From assembly GCF_000264905.1 (NCBI RefSeq), contig NW_006763136.1:1467485-1531484 (forward strand): DNA of 64,000 nt. The letters run 5' to 3'. Source of the stretch: Stereum hirsutum FP-91666 SS1 (taxonomy: Eukaryota > Basidiomycota > Agaricomycetes > Russulales > Stereaceae). Position 1 is the stretch's first letter, and every line of letters starts with the position of its first letter. Below the pieces are notes generated by a model that saw nothing but the letters and a program-made list of their open reading frames with translations, was not told the DNA's origin and searched no databases. Below, one piece after another: positions 12,059-24,077 of this stretch. The translations under genes were made by a program, and so were the position numbers.

Positions 12059-13379
12059 TCAGTCCTGGTATCCAAACTCGACCTCCATCTCCCTCCCGTT
12101 CGCGCGCGCAATGGCGACGATCAAGATCTCCCAGCACATGTCGATGTACTCCCAGATACGCTCGTCGCAGATGCCGAGGGCGACGACGTTGCGGTATAGA
12201 GAGTACACGCGAGCGAGGTGCTGGAGGATGACGGAGGGCTCGAGGTGCTTGGCGATCGCGTCCGCATAACGATCAGACATGTCCGTCTTCCACTCCCGGT
12301 ATGCAGCTGCCTTCGTCTCGAAATCAGTGTCGGGGTTCAACGCGGTCTTGGCGGCGTCGGACGTAGAAGTGGTAGAGGGGACGAGGGGGAGCATGTACGA
12401 GACAAGTGCAGAGGTGTCGTGGGTATAGAGGAAGTCTTTGACGAGAGGGAAGGACTCAGGGTGGGGTACACCGAGGTGAACGACGGGGAGTTGTTGGTGG
12501 CATTGGGTCTTGGACAACATCATGCCCTTCTTAGGATAGAGAGGAAGGGCGGGGAGGTTGGAGCATTGAGAGGCGAGGATGACGTTGTGGACGGGGTACA
12601 GGGTGACCTTCTTGGGTTGGTCTTCAGTGCCGACTTCGCTGGGGTCGTGGATGGCGAGCATGTGTGAGGGAAGGCCACCGTTGTCGGCGTCGACGATGAT
12701 GTCAATCTGGTCGTCGATCACTTCGGGGTTGGGGACGGCGTCGACGCTCTGGAGGACTTTGAGCATCCTGAAGGTAAGTATAGGTCAGCAATGGAGGTGG
12801 TGAACGACGACGACAACGACGACAACGACAACGACGACGACGAAAGCAGACATACCTTTCAGTGTATTGAGGAAGACCATCAAGGAAATACTGGAGGGAC
12901 ATATCCTTGAAGTCGGGGTCGATGCGCTCCAAGATCTTCTGCTTGACGGGCTTGAGAACGGGGCGCTCGAGGTAGCGAGGAAGGTTGAGGTCGCCGAGCT
13001 TCTTGGGAGCCTCGGCGGCGAAGTCCTCCATCTCCGCATCCTCGAAGGTAGTGGTGGAAGAGGAGGACTGACAGGCTGATGACGATGAAGCGATGGGCGA
13101 CGTCGGGTGCGACGACAGCGAGGTCGTCGACGTGGACGCATTGGAGTTGTTGGTGAGGCCGCCGGCAGAGGACTGGGGACGACCACGAGCGGACTTGTCT
13201 TTGGCGAGCTTGATGCTCTCTTGACGGCGACGAAGCTTGTTCTTGTTCTCGATGAAGCGAGGCGAGCCCGGGGTGGGACGCATCTTGTAGGGAGAAGCGG
13301 CAGAGAAAGAAGCGCTGTAGGGGTTGGCGTTCTCGACGCCAGAGGCGTGGCGACGGGAGCGAGTGACCTTAGGGGACAT
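12059..13379 (-). CDS. Clp1-like protein (clamp-formation family)
   Basis: Two exons (13379-12856, 12767-12059) give 410 aa. The N-terminal ~110 residues are basic and Ser-rich, with possible nuclear targeting. The rest matches the basidiomycete Clp1 pattern as I recall it: a TERMLKVLQSVD start, LYPVHNVILASQCSNLP, then LPVVHLGVPHPESFPLVKDF and a C-terminal helical RNVVALGICDERIWEYIDMC. In Coprinopsis and Ustilago, Clp1 is needed for clamp-cell formation and dikaryotic growth and is controlled by homeodomain mating-type factors. That this copy has the same job is inference. The 88-nt intron contains a GACGACAAC-type microsatellite. Orientation is divergent from the SAP gene across a 2.7-kb spacer that could hold control elements. 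A second family member lies at 36490-37683. Confidence 0.75.
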
Positions 13380-13485
13380 TTGGGCAGTAGTGGGCACGGG
13401 GGATGCGGGCTGGGTAGCTGGGAGCGGGGGGATGATGGTGGTAGCTGCGCAAGAATGGGGGGAGAGTCGCTCGCGGGCGGACGGG

Positions 13486-13493
13486 CTTTAATA
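13486..13493 (-). promoter_or_regulatory. TATA-like site upstream of the Clp1-like gene
   Basis: The minus strand reads TATTAAAG about 108 nt before ATG 13379. This is motif evidence only. Confidence 0.35.
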
Positions 13494-14469
13494 GGGCTCG
13501 CCTGGCGGAGTCTCTAGCACGACGACGGGCGTGAGAACCTGCCTGGGCGGGCAGGTGTAGGTGTTTGTTCTGCGTAAACACGGACCCACAAAGCGTGGAC
13601 CCACAAACGCCCACAGCCGGTTACGGTCGCGATGGCCGCGGGTCGCGACCGCTGTCCCACGCGGCGCCATGCCTCGGCATTGTCCCCTCGAGAACAAAAG
13701 GGTTCGGCCACCTTAAGGTTCAGCGCATGACCTCGGCTTCGGCACCCACATCTGCCGTCGGCGCCCGTCGTCCTTATCGCGACCCCAAATTATTGCGCCC
13801 ATTGCCTGCGCCCATTGCTATGCGGTGGGCCTTACGTCAAGGTTGGCCATGGGCCTTGTCATGTTTCACCTACATCTCTCCCGGCCCTGTCTCAGATAGC
13901 GAGCCAAATGCGAGCCCCAAAACGCTCTTGTTTTCCTGGCAGCTGACATGCTGGGGGCCGGTGCCCGAAGAGCCCGATTGTGGCCCAAGGAACTCACCTA
14001 AGTTACCTCTTGTCCGCGACGTGCCATGGCGTTCGATTCCTTCTGCTTGTCAGTGCTCTAGAGACACAATGAAATGACGCACTTTATCTGTGCAGATCTA
14101 TTGTGTTTTGTCCTCGACATCCTGAGACAGGTACTGTGGCACTTCAAACAATAAAGGTCAGACATTCTCCCCTTTTATTCGTCCACGTCGCGAAACATTT
14201 CGTGGAGGTATATCAAGGACCATATCTCTCAGGCTCGTCGATTTGACACCGTGCTGAGAGATGCACCATCGTGTGCTCCGAACCCCAGAGTAGTTATACC
14301 CCGGGCTTTGCGCTGACCTACCTTCTGCCTGCCTCAGTATGCACATGCATAACGACTACGAGTCTCTCTCCGCCACTATAGTGACTCCCTTTGATTATTG
14401 GCATTAGCACAAGATCACGAAGGCCACGACATTGCAGGTTTCGCTCCCAGTGTGTAGAGTGCCCAGTGA

Positions 14470-15345
14470 TTCCCAGTGTGGCGATGCGGCGCGCGGAAGA
14501 GATGGTCTGTGGCACCGTACTCGAGACGCCATATGGGTCCAAGCAGGATCATGGTTATGCACGGCTAGTGTCCATGCACAGGAGGGGCTGCCTGTGAAGT
14601 TTCCTCATGGAACCTCGCAAGAGAGATACTTACCTTCAGCTGGTGTCATCTTGGGTGGCGTGCGACTAGCAGAAAGTCATGGCTCACCTTTATACTCTTA
14701 TGTAGGTGTGGGATCAGATATATGCACAAGAGAAGCTGCACGGGATGTTTGTTCATGGGATTTCGGAAGGAGAGATAGAGTCTTGTCCCTAGCTTGTGTC
14801 ATCTCGGGTGGCGTGCGACACGCAGAAAGCTGCGGTATACACCGTTTTATCATTTGTGCTGCCGGGTATCAGGCATTACGATGGTGTTACGAGCGCACGC
14901 TCGTGCATGGAGAAGCTTCCTGGGATGTTTGTTCATGGAATCTCCACCTCAAGCTTGTGTCGCCTCGGGTGGCGTGCGACTCGCAGAAAATTGTGGCTCA
15001 CCTTAGCATCGACTCGGAGTGTCGCGGGTATATCCCAAGCACAATATGCACTGTTAGTGCTCATTCACAGTAGATGTTGCAATGTATGTTTGCTGATGGG
15101 GCTTGGAAGGAGTGTCTCTTACCTTCAGCTGGTGGCACCTCGGGTGGCGTGCGACTCGCTACTGCTCTCGAGACGTTATGTGGACCCAAGCAGAACCATG
15201 GGCATGCAATTTCAGTGCTCATGAACAAGAGAGGCTGGATGGGATGTTTGTTCATGGACTTTTGGAAGGTGAGTGTCTCACCTTCAGCTGGTGTCATCTC
15301 GGGTGGCGTGTGACTCGTAGGAATTGGTGGCTCATCGTTATAGTT
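14470..15345. repeat. Degenerate tandem array, ~160-bp unit, five to six copies
   Basis: The core GGTGGCGTGYGACT recurs at about 14654, 14807, 14968, 15143 and 15302 (spacings 153, 161, 175, 159). Each copy is preceded by CAGCTGGTG/AGCTTGTG and most by GATGTTTGTTCATGG. A partial extra unit upstream shares the CTCGAGACG ... CCAAGCAG block with the unit near 15160. Overlapping ORFs in several frames are translations of the repeat. Confidence 0.8.
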
Positions 15346-16120
15346 TTTATGCTGCTGAACATCGAGCGCCACAGATATATCACAAGCACCCAGATCCAAG
15401 ACCAGTGAAACGCACGGAGCTGACGGTCAGAAAGCAAGGGAGTCCCACTTCAAAGCTTTGAACAGAAGATGACAATAAAGGAGGGCAGACGGTCCGAGCG
15501 TCTTTATATGTGGCCATGGGGGCCCTGCGCTTTGACCTTTCGAAGTCACACATGCTGTACTATCTACACAGCACCCCCGAGTCATTCCGACAGACCAATA
15601 AGGGTTCCTTGTTCCTTGTACTCTACTGGGACACAAACTCGACGCGCTTTGAAACGGCGAACGCCGCACCTGTCAAAGAGTTGCAGAGACACGATCACGA
15701 TCACGTGGACGTGTTGAGGCCTGTCATGATGGGACCGTGGGTGGCGGGCGCTTGGGAGCGTCGAGCAACATTCAACACGACGTTCACGGCGATCGGATCC
15801 TCCTGGTGTTGTTTTTCTGAGGTTCTCATCTATGCAATATTCATCTTTTCTTTGACGACACCGACGATTACGAACTGGCACGCTCTTCATCAACTCATCT
15901 CAATCAACTCATCTCGCTGTTTCAACTTCAAAGATTCCAGATCTGAACTTCACCGAATCCGAACTGCGTTCAACTTTGTTGTATTCCCATTCCAATCACG
16001 CGAATCATTCATCCACACACATCTATCACGATCCAATTCCACAGCTAAACCTACTCACCCACGAGCCCACGAACACACGAACCCGAAATATCAACACTCA
16101 CCAACGAACACCAACAAACG

Positions 16121-19100
16121 ATGCCCTCCCAAGAGAAGACTCAAATCCTATTCAACTCCCCCGCACTGCACGCGCTCAAACGCGACCAGCTCATCAAGCT
16201 ATGTAAAGCCCACTCCATCAAAGCGTCAGGCAAGTCCGTCGATCTTATCGAACGGCTGAAAGAGCATGCGCGTTCGTTACCTGCTGGTTCGTCGTCCGAC
16301 ACGGCGTTGTGGGACGATGAGGATGGGCGGGATGTCGACGGTGATAGCGGGCGGGAGGAGAATGAGGAAGGAGATGAGACGGTGAAGCCGAATGAGCGGT
16401 GGGACGTGATTATGGACGACGTTCAGGTGGTGATGGCGGAGACGGAGACAGATTCGTCGACGGGCGGAGGGACGCTATCATCTCTCAGATCACGAACATT
16501 AGGATCCACGACCAGTAGAGGTGGTCGCGGTGGTGGTGGTGGTGGTACTCCAGGGGAGTTTGGGACCTCAAACTCCAAATGTCAGTCTTATTATATCATC
16601 ACGCCACCCAATATTATCGAAACCCTCTTTGTTCGTTGTTGATATTAATTGAAAGCCAACCCACCGTTTTTCTTTTTGTTCTCCCTCCCGCTCTTCAATA
16701 GCCTCGCTGAGTGTCAGCTCCTCCTTCAAAGCCCTCGCGTCGTCTTTGGGCCTCAAACGCGCTCTGCCGCGCAAATCTATCAAATCGACAAAGTCCGTCG
16801 AGAACCTCCTCAAAGCTTCTACCACATCCACATCCACATCCACTCCTCCTGTTCCTATTCCAGCGACGGAGCAGCCCGTACAAGAATTCTGGGACTTCTC
16901 CGAACCATCACCCGAACCCGTCCCAGGCCAACCCTCGCGACCCGGCATCCCAGCCCCCCAAGACGCACGTCTCAGCCTCGGAATGCTAGGCCACGGCAGC
17001 ACGCCCTCCTCCTCCCGACGCCCCAGTACACAGCTCGCACCCGACGACAACGGACCAACGACGACGATCCGACTTATCTCTTCTAGCTCTTCTATCACTA
17101 GTCTCCCGTGGTCGATGTCCACCGACGACTTTGACGCGTCTGGTACCAGTGCCCAAGATGCCCACGAATTTTCAACAACATCAACGGATGAGTCTCACGG
17201 TCTTTCCTCGTCTTCGTATTCTGCCGCACTGGGACACGCGACACCCAACTTAAAGCCTTTCAAGACGAGCTTCGACATCACCTTCGGCAGTCCCTCCGTC
17301 GATCTCACCACGCACGACAAGACTCCCCGAGCGGGCTCGCGGATCGCAGGTGTCCCCGTCTGGCCGCTCTCACCCGAAAAGCCACTCGAGTACGAGCGGT
17401 TGTACCCCGTCCTTCCGCTCGATGACTTTCCCCCTCGAGCTCTTCCTGCTCATGCATACGGGAATGGGAAGGCGCAGGAGGTGGCGGCAGGCGACGTTTT
17501 GATGAAGGAATTCGAACGGGATGCCGCGTACGTAAACGTGACGACGACTACAGCCACCGCTGCTTCTTCGAACCCTGGAACGGCAAACGCGGAGGCGGAG
17601 GCGGAGGATGACGAGATGGGCATGGGCATGCCTGGCGTGTTTCATTCGGGCTCATCGTCGACCGTGCCTGTGCCCATTGCTGTGCCCACGCCAACGCCTG
17701 CGTTGAGGTTGAAGTTGCAGAAGATACAGACGCCGGGGAAGGTGTTTGCGCGACCGAAGCTCGGCGACGATATGTTCTCTCCTGCGCTTGCTACGTCTTC
17801 GGACGACGCGTCTGACCACAATACCACGATCAATGAGAAGAAACGCGAGGATGAGGAGAAGGATATGGCGCAAGAGAAGGAGAGCACGCCCATCGCCATC
17901 CCGCGCAGTCCCGCAACACTGTCGCTCACCGCGTCCAAGTCCTCCATTGTTCCCCGCAGCCCAGGCATGCGCCACCTCGCCTCCCCCTCCAAACCGTCCA
18001 CCACCAACGACAACAGCAACAACCACTTGACCGTCCCCGCCCCCCAACCTTTCGTATTCGGCTCCCCCGCCAATGCAGTCTCGAACAAAGCCTTCAGCGG
18101 CGCCGCACAGTCCGTCCTCGACGAGATGAACAAACGCCTCGCCGCGAACGGGACCAAAGCCGTCTCGTCCGAACTCCTCTCTGACCCTGCTGCGTTCTCA
18201 CTCGCGGACTATGCTGCGGGGAGTGGTATGGCGAGGAGTGGGAGTGGGGATAGGTTTAAGGATCAGCATGAGGGGATGTTTGGAAAGATGGATTCGATCG
18301 CGAATCATTATGCGGCGAGGAGGGTTGTCAATGGCAATGGTGGGGCGACGGGTGCGGGCCCGGTGAATAAGAAGAGGAAGTCGGAGGTGTTGTTGAATGA
18401 TAAACCTGGTGGACGTGGTGTTGCTCGGCCCATTGGAGCTGGAACGGGAGGGCAGCAGAAGGCTACTACTGGACAGGCGAGTACGGCGAGGGTCGTCAGT
18501 CGGGGGACGAGGAGCTCGGTCATGGCTGCTGCAGCTAAACACGGTCTGACCGAGGAAGGGAGAGGAGAAGTTGAGGCGGATGAAGATGGGAGGATTGGGA
18601 AGCGGGCGAGGGTAGTGTCGGGTGATGGAGGGATGGATAAAGGAATCAGGGTCTCGTTGGCTACACCGTCTAAGTCTGCGACAGAGCGCGCGAGGGATGA
18701 GAAAGGGAAAGCGGCCACGAAGAGGATGTTGGAGAGGAGGAGGGAGCAGAGGAGGAGCAGGGGTAGCATTGGGGGTTGCGCTCGTGAGTGTTTCTCTTCC
18801 CACTGTTTCGGTTTCTTCTCTTCGTATCTCTGATGTTCTTGTCACGCACTTTCAGAGAAGATCAAGAACACCAACTCCCGCTTCGGTTTTATAAACTCGG
18901 CCAGGACTATGGTGAAGAATGTCTGGGGCTTAGGGAAATCGACCTCCAAGCCCACCGCTCCTGCTGTGGCGTCATCCTCCATTCCCGTCTCGAAAGGCGC
19001 ACCGTCTTCCGAGGCCACGCACAGACGAACCGTCAGCAGGGAGGAGAACCCACTTCCCACATCCATCAGTGAACCTGCCACGACGACGGCCAACATCGAA

Positions 19101-20327
19101 CCCGCCAAGCGAACCAGTTCAAGCTTGGGAGTGGCGAGCAAGCGGGACGCTGTGAGGCCCCCATCGGGCGCAGCCACGGTCGGAGGTCTTTCAGCAAGGA
19201 ATGGTGGCCGCGTTCGCTCCCCGATACCAACATTCAACGCCAACTCGACGTCTTCGAAGGCTTCTACCGTGACAGGGTCCACATTCCGTACGGGCACGGC
19301 TAGCTCGCGCATGACTTCCATTGCCTCTCGTAGTGGTAGTCTCGGTCAGAAAGAGACGCCCTCTGGACCTGGTGGCGCTGGATCGTCCACTGTAGGGTCT
19401 ATGGGAACGCGTCGTCCGATTGGAGGTACGAGTGGCGTCAATAAACCGGGCAGGGTGAGTCCTACGGAGAGCAACGGTGGCACCATCGGTAGTGGGCGTA
19501 CCACTACTACTGCTACGACGACGACGACGACGGGAAGCCTTCCTAGGGCATCTTCAACTCTCTTCGCTCCCACTGCCAGTTCCCTTGCTAAGAGCAAGCC
19601 CGCCACACGTCCCAGCGCCTCACTCACCAAAGTCTCGGAGAATGACGACGTCCTGAACCAGATCACGAACAGTCCACCAGCTCGAAGCCGGTACACGGCT
19701 CGACGCCTCTCGCCTGCTAAATCTCCCTCGACCGCGAACAGGGAAGGCGCCATATTCCCCAGACCATTGAAGTCGATGATCCCCTCCTCCCAGTCGACCA
19801 GACCTACTTCGTTGACCACGGCCGCATCCTCCATCGCGTTCGGGTCCAGGACTTCCGCGATGAAGGGACCGATGTCTTCGTCTCCCAAGACCAGAGCCCT
19901 TGGTTCGGCCAGAAGACCACGTATCTCTCGATCTCGCGTCTTGGCAAAAGTGGCGGAACAGCGTGCCACCGGACCTGCTGGTGCTGCGCCTAGTGGCAGT
20001 GGCAGTGGAAGTGGAAGTGGTGCTAGCGGGGTCGCTGCGTCGGCTTCGAGACGTAGCGTGGGCGTACCCAAGGCGACGAAGAGGACGAGTATCGTCGGTG
20101 GTGCCGGTGCTGGTGCAATGGCCGGAAAGACGAGGTCGAGCACGGGTATGAATTTGAGGAAGAGTTCTGCGGGGAGGACGGGTGCCGATAAGGTGACGAT
20201 GAGCGCGAAGAAGAGGGTGATGGCGACGGAGTACGCGAAGAGGAAGAGCTCGAGGAGTACGGCGAGCAGTACTGTGGCGGAGAATTTGAGTGCTGCCGCT
20301 ATGGATGTCGATGACTCCGATGCTTGA
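16121..20327 (+). CDS. SAP-domain protein, possible fungal NuSAP-like mitotic/chromatin factor
   Basis: Three exons (16121-16580, 16702-18783, 18856-20327) in phase give 1337 aa, starting at ATG 16121 after a good Kozak context. Residues ~10-48 form a SAP DNA-binding helix pair (SPALHALKRDQLIKLCKAHS ... LIERLKEHA). The rest is long, basic, Ser/Thr/Pro-rich and largely disordered. Conserved-looking islands are QPFVFGSPANAVSN, MFGKMDSIANHYAARR, and, across the last intron, SRFGFINSARTMVKNVWG. A SAP domain followed by a KMDSI...R island recalls animal NuSAP (spindle microtubule/DNA binding); this is suggestive, not proven. Low-complexity Thr and SGSGSG tracts occur in exon 3. The length is unusual and most of the sequence is unassigned. 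Confidence 0.75.
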
Positions 20328-21013
20328 GCGACGTGCGATTCTGTGATGACTTTTTCCCCCCTTTTCCTTTCTTTTTTTTTCTCTTTGAACTTCCTTTCTT
20401 CATCTTTCTACTGATCGTCTTGGGCTCGCGGGCTTTGCGGTTGTTTCTCATGATAGACTTTGAAGCTTCTATTGAATCTACTTACCATCTGGTGTTCGGC
20501 TCTAGGTCTCCTGTCTCCGTGCTCGTTCTACCGAATCCTCTCATGCATGCATGAAGTCCGATGTTCCGTCCGATCTCTGTCTGTACGTATGTACTGTATC
20601 TATCCCCCCCCCCATTACCTTCCAATGGTCCAACTCTGTTTCATAGTCGTCAGTCCCGTCCGTATCCGTCTGCGTTGGCTTATGTCCACCCTCTATGCCT
20701 CCCAAATCTCCGTCACGTCTCGTCTCATTTCGTCTCGTTATCGTACCAGCTATGCCGCGTTTGAGTTACAGTCTGTATATAAGTACCTGTATGGTCTGTT
20801 ACATAGTGGCCTGTTGGTTCAGGTATCGTTATTGTTGTACACGAATATATAGCAGAATTGTCATCCTCCACGTTTTGCGTTGAAGCCGAGTTGCTCTTTC
20901 CTTTCAGCAAAAAGTCATCGTCATCGGTACACTTGAAATGTATGTATAGGAACTCAGTTGCATTGGACTCTACCAAGAGGAACCGAAGAATTCGTACGAA
21001 GCACAAAGCAGAG
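20328..21013. other. Intergenic region between convergent genes
   Basis: This 686-bp stretch is pyrimidine-rich just after the SAP gene, with no gene-like ORF. It is presumed 3' UTR and terminator sequence for both flanking genes. Confidence 0.55.
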
Positions 21014-23067
21014 CTAAGTCCTGCTCCTAGCAGCAGCTTTGATCATGTCTGCGCACTTCTCCGCTACAGCAACGACAGGCGCCATCGTATGCGTAGCGAT
21101 ACCCTCCGGAAATATAGACGCATCGCACACTCTCAAACCATCCACGCCATGCACCCTCAACTCATCGTCTACAACTCCAGGACGGCCGACCTCATCCTCT
21201 GCGCCCATACGACACGTCGAAGAATAATGATAAGAAGTACGCAGGTACGTCCGAATAAACCGGTCAACGTCTACCTCGTTCTCCGTCTCCGGGACCTGTA
21301 AGTTCTTGAGCGGATACCCCTGGCTTCGGACTTGCTCCGCTAAGCGCAGAGCGAGGCGAACGCACTTTCTGAGAACAACATAGTCCTCTGGATTTGAAAG
21401 GTAGCCGAGCTCGACTTTTGGACGAGCAAGCGGGTCGCTGGAAGCCAGGCGAACGCTTCCGACGGATTTAGGCTTGACGAGGGCGGTCAGGAAAGAGAAA
21501 ATACCCTTCTTGTCGATAGGTACATCGGAGCAGTTATGGGCGATGGGCATGATCTCGATGTCGGGGATGCTTTCCGGTAACGTCGAGTCCAGGTCCTTGG
21601 GGTCGGTCTCGATGAGGCGTGCGTCGGTGCCGAGGAGTCGAGAGGGAACGAAGAGGGAGGTCTGCATGAAAGGCGAAGCGAACATGCCGCGGCCGGTCGT
21701 GATGTATTTAAGTAATTCCACGATGGCAAGCCATGCACTTGATTGTAGTTTGTGGAGAGAATCGTTCATGGGTATTTCGTACATGACCGGGAGACCAATG
21801 TGGTCTTGCTATCAACGGTATGCCGTCAGTATTACAGCGTGTCTCGGGGGACTAAAAACTGACTAAATTACCACCGACACCTGGCATGTCTCGGACTACA
21901 TCGATTCCCATGGAGGAAAGATGGGCCTTGGGCCCCAGTCCACTACCGACGACCGATTAGTCCACTCAAAAATCTTGACAGCACATACTTAAACCCACCT
22001 AAGCTGCATGATGTGCGGGGATCCAAGGGCTCCACAACAAAGAATGATTTCCCTCTTCGCCTTGACGTAGAAGCTTTGAGCGGCTGCCGTAGGTGTGATG
22101 GCCTGGAAGTGAACTCCAAGTGCTCTAACACTGCCGTTCGGCAACGTAGACAATTCGATGCGAGTGGCATGAGTATTGGTGCAGATGAACAATCGAGACT
22201 TGCGAGCTTGCGTCGACGTCGGGGGAAGAAATGCGCGATAGGTAGAAGCCCGATACATTTCGCGATCCATTGTGATGTCAAGAGTGGCATAGCCAGCCGC
22301 AGGTGCGTGGGGGGAATTAATCTCTGAGACGAGGGGTATACCAGCGCTTCTGCAAGCACTGCTGACGCTGGCGTGCATAATCGATCAGTCTAGCTGGGTG
22401 CACACGAACGAAATGAAGTCTTACTGATGCAGAATCTGGAACGGTACATTTTTAAATGTCCGGTTTTGCCAAGGACCTGAAGACAAGAGTAAGAGCGTGC
22501 CGATGAACGAGCAAAAGTTTAGACTCCAACCTTCACGGCCACGAAAGCTGGAGGGAGGTTGGCTCAGCGCAGTCTCCGACTTGACGAAATAAGGCTCGAG
22601 GTCATCATATCCCCAGCTCGAATGACCCATCTCCTTCCAGCGATTATAGTCCCCTGGAGCACCGCGAGTATAGACCATCCCGTTCACTCTCGAGCTTCCG
22701 CCCAAAGCCTCGCCACGAACCACTTCGAGGACCCTGTTGTCGACGTCCGGCATGGGAAAGGCATCCCATCGAGCAGCCTGTGTGCCCTCTCTAAAGAGAT
22801 TCGAAGACATGAGAGGCACCTTGGATACCCACGAGTCGGCAACATTGCCATGCTCTAGCAAAAGCACGGTGGCGGAAGGATCCTCGCTCAGGCGCGCTGC
22901 TAGGCAGCATCCAGCGGTGCCACCTGAGGCGCGTCAGCGGAAGCTCGGAAAGATAATAACATGATGAAATGTTGCACACCTCCGACGACGATGTAATCGT
23001 ACTCGTGTTTATGACCTGCATCTTCAGCTGTGAGCTCAGGGACGACATCTGCGAAAGGCCACATCAT
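21014..23067 (-). CDS. GMC-family FAD-dependent oxidoreductase
   Basis: Six exons (23067-22980, 22923-22531, 22476-22425, 22367-21999, 21942-21864, 21808-21014) give 591 aa, normal for GMC enzymes. The ADP-binding motif YDYIVVGGGTAG spans the first intron. GMC signature 1 is GGSSRVNGMVYTRG; signature 2-like ILCCGALGSPHIMQLSGLG follows. The C-terminus has HYSSTCRMG with a catalytic His and IATHTMAPVVAVAEK with the second His. There is no signal peptide (MMWPFADVVPELTAE), so an intracellular alcohol- or glucose-type oxidase/dehydrogenase is more likely than a secreted ligninolytic one. Substrate is not predictable. A C-terminal fragment of a close paralog lies at 25926-26030. Confidence 0.88.
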
Positions 23068-23199
23068 GCGTCGAGGGTGAGGTGTCTATCAGAGATTATG
23101 GGACGCATGGATATTGGTGTTGAACTCTATTTGAATCTCTCGATAGCCAGGGCCAACGCTTCCTGATGCAACATCGATCCGCGGACTCCTGTGAGAAGC

Positions 23200-23830
23200 A
23201 GCGTGTCTTAAGAATTAGCTTGTTTGGCGAGGGGTATCGCGGCCATAAGAATGATTCGAAAGTTATGGAGCATCGCCACATAAGAATCGATAGAAAGATT
23301 GAACCGACACCGCTTGACCGAGCTGTTCTGACCTCGAAGCCAGAGGAGTTGTTGGGTCCGAGTCGTCTTGAGCGGGGTCTTATGCTCGAAATATGTTTAG
23401 AATGGTGTGATTGATACAATATAGAGGAGTACAGCTCATACCACAATAATATCCAAAAAACAGAAACACATGCCCTTCATTCAATTCAATGCGCTCCTCA
23501 GAGGAAATACTTCGGGTCCAAGGCGGCCAAGTTCGTACACTTGATCTCGCCCTCCATGGGCCTTTGCCATCCCAGGCGCGTTACAGATGCCCTAAAAAGA
23601 AAGAAAGGCCACGAGTTCTGTATAAGTATTACATCACAAATGCGAAAGGACCTGCCCAACATGTTTGTCCAGCGGCAAGCCTACTAACATTACAACCAAC
23701 TCACGAGTCATTCCCAATAAGTAATAGGTCCTCCTCCCGACTCAACAAATAACAGGTTCGCCTCTCCTATGCCTCGCCAATCACCTCACCCTTGATAATA
23801 TCTGTCTGAGGGACCCATTGGCCTGAGTGA
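23200..23830 (-). pseudogene. Truncated DAO-oxidase 3' end plus flank (segmental duplicate)
   Basis: From ~23245 to 23825 this matches 26035-26665 along its length, including the 3' flank and the last exons of the split DAO oxidase (KYFL then stop near 23495). It has small deletions and broken frames, and no 5' half is present. It sits just upstream of the GMC gene start and may supply part of that promoter. Confidence 0.75.
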
Positions 23831-24077
23831 TTGCAGCTGTGAGAGTCGTTGCACCTCGAAGTTTGCAACAATAGGGCGGTAGTTGCCGGAGCGGAGTGTA
23901 CAAGTCAGTCATCGCCCAGGTGTCGCACGGCGAAGTTGAACTTTGTCTCCCCAACCCATCGTGCTCTCGAATCCTTTGTTCACATCGTTCTTGTTGCACC
24001 CAACCTGAACGAACAGGACTTACTTCTACGAAGATCTACGCCGCGTCTCGAGAGCCAAAGCTTTGGTATATACTAGT
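23831..24077. promoter_or_regulatory. Upstream region of the BTB gene
   Basis: Unique-looking sequence between the oxidase fragment and ATG 24078, presumed promoter and 5' leader. No specific site is recognised. Confidence 0.35.

Larger units (their letters stand above)
13380..16120. other. Divergent-promoter spacer without supported genes
   Basis: This 2.7-kb stretch lies between two divergently transcribed genes. Its centre (about 14470-15345) is a degenerate tandem array; the flanks show no gene-like ORF. Both promoters must lie here. Confidence 0.6.

Noticed and set aside
11154..12137. 327-codon minus-strand ORF, Leu/His/Ser-rich
   Set aside because: It is the reverse reading of GAAGAT and purine-rich low-complexity DNA; the amino-acid pattern is purely repeat-driven and overlaps the 3' end of the Clp1-like gene.
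14432..15399. Several overlapping 70-210-codon ORFs on both strands
   Set aside because: All are translations of the tandem repeat units in different frames, with no splice-consistent gene.
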